From assembly GCA_047628755.1 (NCBI GenBank), contig JBLHVV010000083.1, positions 1-14,003 on the forward strand: DNA of 14,003 nt. Direction: 5' to 3'. Position 1 is the stretch's first letter. Each line of letters starts with the position of its first letter. Positions 1 to 5,695 of the stretch are shown here, piece after piece. The DNA is from Bermanella sp047628755 (GTDB lineage Bacteria; Pseudomonadota; Gammaproteobacteria; Pseudomonadales; Oceanobacteraceae). Made by a program: the position numbers and the translations under genes. The notes under the pieces are model-generated. The model was given only the letters and a program-made list of their open reading frames with translations, was not told the origin of the DNA and did no database searches.

Positions 1-75
1 TTCCTTTCCGTTGACATGAATCGGTCACATACACTACCTTTAGCCAATATCGATTAATAATTCAGAGCCCTCATT

Positions 76-477
76 ATGCCTATGCTACCCATTACATCGT
101 TTTATACGGCTATTTTAGCTTTGCTGATTCTGAAGCTTGCATTTAACGTAATTAAGGTTCGCCAAGCCAAAAATCAAGGTTTAGGGTACAGCGACAACGA
201 ACTTTTGCTGGCTGGGCGAATACACGGAAACGCTATGGAATACATTCCAATCAGCTTAATATTGCTAGCCTTAGCTGAAGGTAATGGAGTGTCTTCGATG
301 ACTATGCATGCTATTGGAACAACTTTAGTTGTTGCTCGCGTACTTCATGCCATAGGTTTTAAGGCTGGACAAGGAGGCACCCACCCTGGCCGCTACTGGG
401 GGGTTGTGTTAACAGCTTTGGTTATTGTTATATTGTCAATTTGTAACATATTATATAGCTGGCACTACTTGTTTTAA
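76..477 (+). CDS. MAPEG family integral membrane protein (YecN-like)
   Basis: This is a 133-residue inner-membrane protein of the MAPEG family (eicosanoid/glutathione-metabolism membrane proteins); bacterial members such as E. coli YecN are of similar length and mostly have no defined substrate. Four hydrophobic stretches are visible, at about residues 8-27, 56-70, 76-95 and 108-128. The family signature lies between the first two: R48, H50, N52, E55 and P58 in a run reading R-x-H-x-N-x-x-E-Y-x-P. A second conserved-looking patch is R88/H91. The start is the first ATG in frame; no strong Shine-Dalgarno sequence precedes it. A FabG-type reductase follows 58 bases downstream on the same strand, so co-transcription is possible. 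A glutathione-dependent function is suggested only by family membership. Confidence 0.88.
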   Translation: MPMLPITSFYTAILALLILKLAFNVIKVRQAKNQGLGYSDNELLLAGRIHGNAMEYIPISLILLALAEGNGVSSMTMHAIGTTLVVARVLHAIGFKAGQGGTHPGRYWGVVLTALVIVILSICNILYSWHYLF

Positions 478-535
478 CTAATGCCACCGTGATATCCGCT
501 CTTTTTATTGTATATATATCTAACAAAGGTTTTTC

Positions 536-1858
536 ATGAGCAAAGTACTTGAAGGTTTGTTTTACTCTAAAATTGGGCAAACTTTAATGGCTGCCCTAGG
601 GGTTAAAACACCACTTGATTTAAAGCGGTTCGCGTCTGGTGATAAATGGGTAAAAGGCAATATTGCTGTTACTAGAGACACCAGTGAAGCTGTTAAAATT
701 GCATTAACTAGCAGCACTATAAACTCTGTTATTTTTGACGAAAACTCAGTAGAGATTTATCAAGGTATGTTGCTAGACGCGACAGAATACAAAACTATTA
801 GCGACCTAAAAGGTCTTAAAAACTTTTTTAGTCAAGCCAGCAAGCGTATCTCAAAATCTGGGCGTATTGTTATTATAGGCTGTAACCCTGACAACATTAC
901 TGATGTTCAACAAGCTTCTGTGATGGAATCTTTAAATGGTTTCACTCGCTCTTTAGCCAAAGAATTGGGACGCAAAGGCATTACTGTTAATCTTCTTTAC
1001 TGCGCCAATTCTGTGACCAATTCTATTTCCACTGTTATTAATTTTTTCTTATCAGACCGCTCAACCTACATTACCGGGCAGCCCCTTTATTTGAATAATT
1101 CTATGCCAGTTAAACAAGATTGGAAACAGCCTTTAGCAGGACAAATTGCATTAATAACAGGTGCCGCTCAAGGCATTGGCGCAGCTATAGCAGCGACTCT
1201 TAGTCGCGACGGAGCGACTGTAATTGGTTTAGATATTCCCGCCACGAAAGATGCTCTTGTGGCAACACTTGCTCCTATGAAGGGCATTGCTGTCGCCACA
1301 GATATTACCAGCGAACAGGCCGTAACCGATATTGCTGCCGCATTAGACGGAAAGAAGCTGGACATCATTGTCCACAATGCTGGTGTGACTCGTGATAAGA
1401 CTCTAGCCCGTATGCCTGAGCACTTTTGGGATATGACTTTGAACATTAATTTGCTCGCTCCTATTGCTGTTAACAAGGGCTTAGAGCAACAAGACCTATT
1501 AAGCGATAAAGCTCGTATTATTTGTATTAGCTCTATTAGCGGTATAGCGGGTAACGCTGGTCAGACTAACTATGCTGCATCTAAGTCAGGTGTTGTGGGC
1601 TATGTCCGTAAGCAAGCTGAAGCTTGGGGGGAAAGTGGACGAACCATTAATGCCATTGCCCCTGGTTTTATTGAAACCCAAATGACTGATGATATTCCGT
1701 TTATGACACGTGAAGTGGGTCGAAGAATGAATTCCCTTTCCCAAGGTGGCAAACCACAAGATGTGGCGGAAGGTGTAGCATTATTTGCCCAGCCTGGCAG
1801 CAATGCACTAAATGGACAGGCACTGCGAGTGTGTGGGCAGTCACTTATTGGTGCTTAA
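536..1858 (+). CDS. fabG: Long FabG-type 3-oxoacyl-(ACP/CoA) reductase, SDR family
   Basis: The protein is predicted to reduce 3-oxoacyl thioesters to 3-hydroxyacyl thioesters with NAD(P)H in the cytoplasm. At 440 residues it is about 190 longer than ordinary FabG and matches the high-molecular-weight FabG type (such as FabG4 of mycobacteria). The C-terminal half (about 200-440) is a complete short-chain dehydrogenase: T-G-A-A-Q-G-I-G at 208-215, NAG at 281-283, and catalytic N305, S333, Y346 and K350. The N-terminal half (about 40-190) resembles a second Rossmann fold ending in a typical SDR tail (GRKGITVN, then ITGQPLYL), but it lacks a glycine-rich nucleotide motif and the Tyr-x3-Lys pair. 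An AAAGG ribosome binding site lies 8 bases before the ATG. The symbol denotes the family; this copy is not in a fab cluster, so a role with acyl-CoA rather than acyl-ACP is plausible. Confidence 0.9.
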   Translation: MSKVLEGLFYSKIGQTLMAALGVKTPLDLKRFASGDKWVKGNIAVTRDTSEAVKIALTSSTINSVIFDENSVEIYQGMLLDATEYKTISDLKGLKNFFSQASKRISKSGRIVIIGCNPDNITDVQQASVMESLNGFTRSLAKELGRKGITVNLLYCANSVTNSISTVINFFLSDRSTYITGQPLYLNNSMPVKQDWKQPLAGQIALITGAAQGIGAAIAATLSRDGATVIGLDIPATKDALVATLAPMKGIAVATDITSEQAVTDIAAALDGKKLDIIVHNAGVTRDKTLARMPEHFWDMTLNINLLAPIAVNKGLEQQDLLSDKARIICISSISGIAGNAGQTNYAASKSGVVGYVRKQAEAWGESGRTINAIAPGFIETQMTDDIPFMTREVGRRMNSLSQGGKPQDVAEGVALFAQPGSNALNGQALRVCGQSLIGA

Positions 1859-1893
1859 GGTTTAACTTAAAAGTAAAGTATTAATATATTTGA

Positions 1894-1929
1894 AAAAGCT
1901 TACCCCAATACGAGATAAGGTAGGCTTTT
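1894..1929. terminator. Bidirectional intrinsic terminator between convergent genes
   Basis: An 11-base stem (1894-1904 with 1919-1929, one G-T wobble) encloses a 14-base loop. The outer end of the stem is A-rich on the left and T-rich on the right (AAAAGC / GGCTTTT), so either strand yields a hairpin with a short U-run. It sits 35 bases after the FabG-like stop and overlaps the stop codon of the convergent minus-strand gene, so it probably ends both transcripts. Confidence 0.72.
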
Positions 1930-2572
1930 AGAATAATGACTGTTTTCTATTGTCTCTGTCTTTCCAGAGAATCCATTTATTATCTCTGTATACAAAGTAC
2001 AGGCGTTTTTCAAACGGTCTGTCTTTACTTTCATAAGCACGTTTGATCTGCCGATGCTTACGCTCTTTTAAATCAATTTTTTTAACCCAGTCAGGCACAT
2101 CTGTGGCAAACCATGAAAAATACACCTCACTGACATAATCATCACTAATATAAGTAGGAGAACTAACTTCAAATATCTCTGCCACCGCAGGCTTGCCGTA
2201 AAATATACCCTTTTCACTCACCCACTGGTTGTCTAAATTAAGCTCGTATTTATATCCACCTACGCTCACCTCGCGAATAGATCCATACATCATTTTTTCA
2301 GATAGAAACCGAGTCTTAGATTGCTTAACTAGCCCTAACTTAACCCAAGGATCTAACTTATTAATCATAGCTTTATGAGTACGCTCAAACTCCACTGGCA
2401 AGTCATAAGGTTTGAAAAACATAAGGGCTTGACTGAACTCTTGATTTATAACCTTAAGAATCTGCTCTGTTTTAGGCTTTGATACTGCCAATACCGAACT
2501 GGATGCTAAAGTTGAACATATAAATAAAAGTACAATTAACAATATACTCAGTGTATCAAATCGTTTTAACAT
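1928..2572 (-). CDS. Exported protein of unknown function
   Basis: This 214-residue protein matches no family I recognise. The N-terminus is a clear Sec signal peptide: K3-R4, a hydrophobic core at about 9-27, and a likely cleavage after the SVLA motif near residue 30. There is no lipobox cysteine at the right place, so a periplasmic or secreted soluble protein is more likely than a lipoprotein. The mature part is mixed alpha/beta and lacks further membrane segments. Its C-terminal third is very basic and aromatic, with K/R clusters followed by FVYRDNKWILWKDRDN. The gene is alone on its strand, convergent with the FabG-like gene (shared terminator) and divergent from the DUF4442 gene, with only 67 bases between the two starts. 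Confidence 0.75.
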   Translation of the reverse strand: MLKRFDTLSILLIVLLFICSTLASSSVLAVSKPKTEQILKVINQEFSQALMFFKPYDLPVEFERTHKAMINKLDPWVKLGLVKQSKTRFLSEKMMYGSIREVSVGGYKYELNLDNQWVSEKGIFYGKPAVAEIFEVSSPTYISDDYVSEVYFSWFATDVPDWVKKIDLKERKHRQIKRAYESKDRPFEKRLYFVYRDNKWILWKDRDNRKQSLF

Positions 2573-2639
2573 ATGGTTCTCTGATCTAATTAACCTGTTG
2601 TTTACAATATTAGCTTAATTTAAATTTATTAGCGGACTT

Positions 2640-3116
2640 ATGAAAAAAACCATCACTAAATATCTTAATCAACCACGATTTTTGCGCCACCTAATGAACT
2701 GGTACGGGCCCTACAGGGGAGCGGGTGTAAAAATTCGCCATTTAGCTGATGATTTCTCTAGCGCCACGGTTGAAATGCCGTTGCGTTGGTACAACAGGAA
2801 CTATGTTGGCGTGCATTTTGGAGGTAGCCTGTATTCCATGGTTGATCCGTTTCATATGCTCCTGATAATGAATCAGCTAGGCAGCAATTACGTGGTATGG
2901 GATAAACAAGCAACAATCGAGTTTATTAGCCCAGGCACTGGCACCGTAACTGCTCACTTTGAAATTGGCAAAGAAGTCATTCAGGATATACTGGATAACA
3001 CTAAAAATAATGAAAAGTACCTTCCTGTATTCACAGTAGAGGTGTTAGGCGAAGACGGTAAATTAGTGGCTAGAGCCAAAAAAACGATTCATGTGCGCAA
3101 GAAGCTTGGTAAATAA
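2640..3116 (+). CDS. DUF4442 / hotdog-fold thioesterase-like protein
   Basis: The 158-residue cytoplasmic protein resembles the DUF4442 group of the hotdog-fold superfamily, related to the C-terminal domain of YiiD and to acyl-CoA thioesterases of the PaaI type. The diagnostic part is residues 57-99: GVHFGGSLYSMVDPF (helix start with H59, G61-G62 and D69), then DKQATIEFISPG, the usual strand after the hotdog helix. Another strand (residues 102-107, TVTAHF) and a C-terminal RAKKTIHVR strand complete the fold. The substrate cannot be told from the sequence; hydrolysis of an acyl-CoA is the family-level guess. The neighbouring FabG-like reductase fits an acyl-thioester theme, but the genes are not adjacent in one operon. 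The start is the first ATG, with a weak purine-rich AGCGGA upstream. Confidence 0.78.
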   Translation: MKKTITKYLNQPRFLRHLMNWYGPYRGAGVKIRHLADDFSSATVEMPLRWYNRNYVGVHFGGSLYSMVDPFHMLLIMNQLGSNYVVWDKQATIEFISPGTGTVTAHFEIGKEVIQDILDNTKNNEKYLPVFTVEVLGEDGKLVARAKKTIHVRKKLGK

Positions 3117-3144
3117 GCACTTATAAGCCTCAGTCCAGTCTATT

Positions 3145-3220
3145 CCTGTGCATTGGCCAGCAAAGCGTTAAAACATAGCTAGACTTAAGTTAGCTAAGAA
3201 TTAACGCATCTATGGACAGG
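3145..3220 (+). promoter_or_regulatory. Nested inverted repeat in the leader of the 107-residue gene
   Basis: Three nested complementary segments fold this region into one long imperfect hairpin: 3145-3153 with 3212-3220 (8 of 9 pairs), 3165-3171 with 3201-3207 (GCGTTAA/TTAACGC, perfect), and 3176-3181 with 3191-3196 (TAGCTA/TAGCTA), topped by ACTTAAGT. The outer right arm ends in ACAGG, the start of the only good ribosome binding site (AGGAAA) of the gene at 3231, so the fold would pair the AGG with CCT at 3145-3147. There is no U-run after the stem, so it does not look like a terminator of the upstream gene. An RNA switch over the ribosome binding site, or a DNA operator, are both inferences. 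Confidence 0.5.
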
Positions 3221-3230
3221 AAATTTACTT

Positions 3231-3554
3231 ATGAGTACAACTATTGCCAAAGCCTCTGTATTAATATCTGAGCTAGTTGATGTTATAGAAAGCCTATACT
3301 GGGAAGCTTCATCAATGATCATTAAAAATCAATGCTTTAATGTGGTGCGCATATTACAGCAAGAGATTACAGAGCTAACCAAAGTATCGGTCCAAGATCA
3401 CCATTACGAATATGAGACCATTGCTTGCCCAGGTAAAAAGTTAGCCGCAGACCTAGAGCGCTTATCTTCATTGATTGAAGCGGAGGTTCTTAGGACTCAA
3501 ACTGAAGACGTTTTAGTGCCATTATTAGCTGAAGCAAAATCTGTGTTTAAGTAA
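3231..3554 (+). CDS. Small helical protein of unknown function
   Basis: This is a 107-residue protein that I cannot assign to a family. It is predicted almost wholly alpha-helical: heptad-like hydrophobic spacing runs through residues 5-55 (ISELVDVIESLY, then VVRILQQEITELTKV) and again at 70-106. A short polar loop (VQDHHYEYETIACPGK, about 53-68) separates the two. There is no signal peptide, membrane segment or recognisable binding motif, so it is probably a soluble cytoplasmic helical hairpin or bundle. The ATG has a good AGGAAA ribosome binding site 9 bases upstream, and coding is supported by sensible codon use and composition. The 5' leader carries the large inverted repeat described at 3145-3220. 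It converges with the diguanylate cyclase gene; a functional link is not shown. Confidence 0.68.
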   Translation: MSTTIAKASVLISELVDVIESLYWEASSMIIKNQCFNVVRILQQEITELTKVSVQDHHYEYETIACPGKKLAADLERLSSLIEAEVLRTQTEDVLVPLLAEAKSVFK

Positions 3555-3627
3555 ACAGTTAGAGTAGTACATGGCTAAAACTCACACTGAAGAATTTTAA
3601 TGTCACTATTTCTAAGGGATACAAGGG

Positions 3628-4506
3628 CTAGAAAATAAGGGATTCTTGAAGATCTTGGCTAGATTTATCAGTTTTAACCTGATTTCGGCCAGATTCTTTA
3701 GCAAAATACAATGCTTCATCCGCCTCTTGTCGCCAGACATCAATCATATCACCTGTTTTAGGTGTGGCACACGCTAAGCCTACACTGACACTTACGACGC
3801 CTAAAGATGTATGCTCGTTTAAAATATTTAAGCCTGTTACCCGCTGTATAATTTTGTGCGCAACATGTTCAGCACCTCTAGGATTAGTATCAGGCAGGAT
3901 GATGGCAAATTCTTCCCCACCCACACGGGCAACTGTGTCATGTGGACGTACTGCTTCTAACTGAAAAGCTTTCGATAAATCTTGCAAACATAGGTCACCA
4001 GTTAGATGACCATATGTATCGTTAAATACTTTAAAGTGATCTACGTCTAACATTAACATTGAACAAGTCAGTTGATCACGAATACTCTGTCTCCAACATA
4101 TATCCATTTGCTCATCAAATTTACGACGATTAAACAAACCTGTTAATGTGTCAGTTACACTAAGGCTCTCCAGACGATTTAGATATTGAAGCTGTTGTAC
4201 ATGCTTAGATAATCGTAAGGCCAAAATATTAAAGTCAACTGAGGGTCCTATAAAGTCTAGGGCCCCACTTAATAAAATCTGTTTTTCTAGAGTTTGATCC
4301 CCACCAGCCATCACAATCACAGCTTTAGGTAAGCTTCTGCCTAATTGCTGTTCATAAAGGAAAGTTCGCGTATCCCATAGATACAGATCAGCTTTTTGCT
4401 CTTTTTTAGCAGGCTGCAGACCTGAGCAGTCATTTACCCAATTTATAACTTGAGTGCATAACGGCACATCTTGAATGCAAACATTTATCTTAAACAATGT
4501 AGTCAC
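3628..4506 (-). CDS. Diguanylate cyclase (GGDEF) with receiver-like N-terminus
   Basis: The protein is predicted to make the second messenger cyclic di-GMP from two GTP. The GGDEF domain spans about residues 113-278: DTLTGLFNRR at 119-128, metal-binding LDVDHFK at 153-159, GGEEF active loop at 196-200 (an accepted active variant), and an inhibitory I-site R-x-x-D at 187-190, exactly five residues before GGEEF. Residues 1-105 look like a worn receiver domain: D45 after LYLW could be the acceptor-like position, and GALDFIGPSVDFNILALRL resembles the receiver alpha4-beta5-alpha5 end, but the conserved K-P is replaced by G-P and the N-terminal acidic pair is missing. There is no signal peptide, so the protein is cytosolic. 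The start is GTG, supported by AGGGA just upstream; the nearby ATG is out of frame and stops after two codons. Confidence 0.92.
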   Translation of the reverse strand: MTTLFKINVCIQDVPLCTQVINWVNDCSGLQPAKKEQKADLYLWDTRTFLYEQQLGRSLPKAVIVMAGGDQTLEKQILLSGALDFIGPSVDFNILALRLSKHVQQLQYLNRLESLSVTDTLTGLFNRRKFDEQMDICWRQSIRDQLTCSMLMLDVDHFKVFNDTYGHLTGDLCLQDLSKAFQLEAVRPHDTVARVGGEEFAIILPDTNPRGAEHVAHKIIQRVTGLNILNEHTSLGVVSVSVGLACATPKTGDMIDVWRQEADEALYFAKESGRNQVKTDKSSQDLQESLIF

Positions 4507-4677
4507 AACATCCCTATTCTTTGCATAATTGCTCTATTTACAGCCCGAATAAAATATAATCAAATTAGAGGGTGTCTTACTTATGTTTTTTAATTATTAT
4601 AAATCTATTTAACTATAATATATTTAACTAAAGCAAGATATCAAAGTCTTCCCTAATAACAAAAGATTCTAAAACAC

Positions 4678-4706
4678 TTAACCCATTCCACAACACCTAT
4701 TACAAT
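4678..4706 (+). promoter_or_regulatory. Candidate sigma-70 promoter for the yciH gene
   Basis: TTAACC (4 of 6 to TTGACA) is followed after exactly 17 bases by TACAAT (5 of 6 to TATAAT). The expected start near 4713 would give a leader of about 56 bases. It lies in the 262-base divergent spacer between the diguanylate cyclase and yciH. The rest of that spacer is AT-rich, and I found no convincing minus-strand promoter in it. Confidence 0.42.
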
Positions 4707-4737
4707 ACAGATACGTTTAAACTCACATATGCAGAGG

Positions 4738-4756
4738 AATCGTTTAATAGACGATT
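4738..4756 (+). repeat. Short inverted repeat in the yciH leader
   Basis: AATCGT (4738-4743) and ACGATT (4751-4756) are perfect inverted arms around a 7-base loop, ending 12 bases before the yciH ATG and just upstream of its ribosome binding site (TAGGAA, 4758-4763). The stem is short, so this may be chance; if real, it is a small leader hairpin. Confidence 0.25.
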
Positions 4757-4768
4757 GTAGGAATTGTT

Positions 4769-5107
4769 ATGGCCCTAGTGTATTCAACCGAAACTGGACA
4801 GCTTTGCCCTGGCTGTGAGCAGCCAAAAGACCAATGTAACTGCAATAACACTGAAGCCCCAGAAGGGGACGGTATTTTACGAGTACAAAGAGAGAAGAAA
4901 GGTCGCGGAGGAAAAACAGTCACCACAATTACAGGTTTAGAAGGTGATAAGAAGGTATTGAGCGACGCACTTAAAAAAATGAAAAAGCGTTTTGGTTGTG
5001 GCGGTGCAGTAAAAAACTGGGTAATAGAGTTGCAAGGAGATTTAGCTGAGCAAAGCGTTAAATTTCTAACGGAGCAAGGCTATAAAGTAAAACAGGCCGG
5101 TGGCTAA
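4769..5107 (+). CDS. yciH: SUI1/eIF1-like translation factor YciH
   Basis: This is a bacterial homologue of eukaryotic initiation factor eIF1 (SUI1 family). E. coli YciH binds the small ribosomal subunit and is thought to discriminate against aberrant initiation complexes, mainly under stress. The 112 residues match the usual length of about 108. The beginning, LVYSTETG at 3-10, is the typical YciH opening. The SUI1 core covers about 34-112, with RVQREKKGRGGKTVTTITGL, KKRFGCGGAVK at 72-82 and GYKVKQAGG at the end. Unlike E. coli YciH, residues 13-25 carry four cysteines in the pattern C-x2-C-x6-C-x-C, which looks like a small metal-binding knuckle. A TAGGAA ribosome binding site lies upstream. 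It is probably transcribed alone from the promoter at 4678-4706. Confidence 0.93.
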   Translation: MALVYSTETGQLCPGCEQPKDQCNCNNTEAPEGDGILRVQREKKGRGGKTVTTITGLEGDKKVLSDALKKMKKRFGCGGAVKNWVIELQGDLAEQSVKFLTEQGYKVKQAGG

Positions 5108-5176
5108 TCCCCGAAAAAAGCTTTACAGATAAATGACAAATAGTTTAAATAAACAAATTTATTAGCGTATTTACCA

Positions 5177-5182
5177 TATAAT
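5177..5182 (+). promoter_or_regulatory. Perfect -10 box (TATAAT) ahead of the PilZ-like/ackA/pta operon
   Basis: TATAAT is exact, and a start near 5189 would give a leader of about 100 bases that begins with the hairpin at 5193-5227. No good -35 hexamer is present at 16-18 bases upstream (sequence there is CAAATT-like), so an activator may be needed or this may be an incidental match in AT-rich DNA. Confidence 0.38.
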
Positions 5183-5192
5183 ACTGGCTTTA

Positions 5193-5227
5193 GGTCCCAA
5201 ACCCACTAGAAACACTATTTGGAGACC
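5193..5227 (+). promoter_or_regulatory. Hairpin at the probable 5' end of the operon leader
   Basis: GGTCCCAAA (5193-5201) pairs with TTTGG-A-GACC (5218-5227), giving nine pairs with one bulged A and a 16-base loop. No T-run follows, so it is not an intrinsic terminator of yciH. It could stabilise or regulate the leader of the gene at 5290. It does not resemble the cyclic di-GMP riboswitch classes that I know. Confidence 0.4.
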
Positions 5228-5289
5228 CAATTGCTAGTTGATATAGTCTAAAATGTTGATAATAGTGGATATTATATGAAAGGTATCTT

Positions 5290-5658
5290 ATGGAACTGAG
5301 CATCAGTATTGCAAATTGGCTAGGTCGTCCTAAAAAAGCGAGTCCGGCAGAAACCATAAAATTTAATCGATATAACCTAATTTTTAATGGCCGTAAAAAG
5401 CTCAAAGAAGGCCAGCTAATATTTGTGAATATGTGGGCAGGTGTCCACGGTATTAGAGAAGTCAGTGCCAGAGTAGAAAGCTGTGAGCGCTGCGGTCCAA
5501 ACTTTAAAACAAGCGTGAAATTTATATTAGAGCGTCCTGATAATAAACCTTATCGAGAGGCTATTGCGGTGTTGAAATCTATTGAGCAAACTCTGCCTGA
5601 TTCAATCAGGGCTCCCCTGCACATGCAGCAAAATTTAATCACTTCAATTGCGCATTAA
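5290..5658 (+). CDS. Small PilZ-like protein, probable operon leader of ackA-pta
   Basis: This 122-residue cytoplasmic protein has no signal peptide or membrane segment. Residues 27-82 read like the back half of a PilZ domain (the cyclic di-GMP binding beta-barrel): NLIFNG at 29-34 sits where PilZ has D/N-x-S-x-x-G but has Ile in place of Ser. It is followed by KLKEGQLIFVNMW, REVSARVESCERCGPNFKTSVKFI, which resembles the PilZ strand pattern. A clear R-x-x-x-R switch is missing (only RPKK at 13-16), so nucleotide binding is doubtful. The C-terminal 40 residues are helical. The ATG has a good AAAGG site 6 bases upstream. The ackA ATG lies 37 bases after its stop, so they are probably co-transcribed. 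The PilZ assignment is tentative; a conserved protein of unknown function is the alternative. Confidence 0.62.
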   Translation: MELSISIANWLGRPKKASPAETIKFNRYNLIFNGRKKLKEGQLIFVNMWAGVHGIREVSARVESCERCGPNFKTSVKFILERPDNKPYREAIAVLKSIEQTLPDSIRAPLHMQQNLITSIAH

Positions 5659-5695
5659 ATTGCCCGAATTAATACTTTAAGGACAGCACTGGTAT

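Noticed and set aside
11..40. Exact TTGACA at 11-16 as a -35 box for the MAPEG gene
   Set aside because: No acceptable -10 hexamer lies 16-18 bases downstream (CTACCT-like sequence), so a promoter cannot be supported.
511..519. TATATATAT run as a -10 box for the FabG-like gene
   Set aside because: It is simple AT repeat sequence with no -35 match at a suitable distance.
2598..2630. TTTACA (2601-2606) with TTTATT (2625-2630) as a promoter for the DUF4442 gene
   Set aside because: The start would fall only a few bases before the ATG and leave no room for the ribosome binding site.
3165..3207. Possible integron attC-like site, from the GCGTTAA / TTAACGC arms
   Set aside because: The arms face the wrong way (GTTA outward-to-inward TAAC rather than YAAC ... 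GTTR), there is only one copy, and no integrase or cassette array is present.
3159..5062. A 14-base direct repeat (AGCAAAGCGTTAAA) at 3159-3172 and 5049-5062
   Set aside because: About 0.4 such pairs are expected by chance in 14 kb, and the second copy lies inside the yciH coding sequence.
3628..5658. A cyclic di-GMP gene cluster made of the cyclase and the PilZ-like gene
   Set aside because: The genes are on opposite strands with yciH between them, and the PilZ call is weak, so proximity alone does not show a system.
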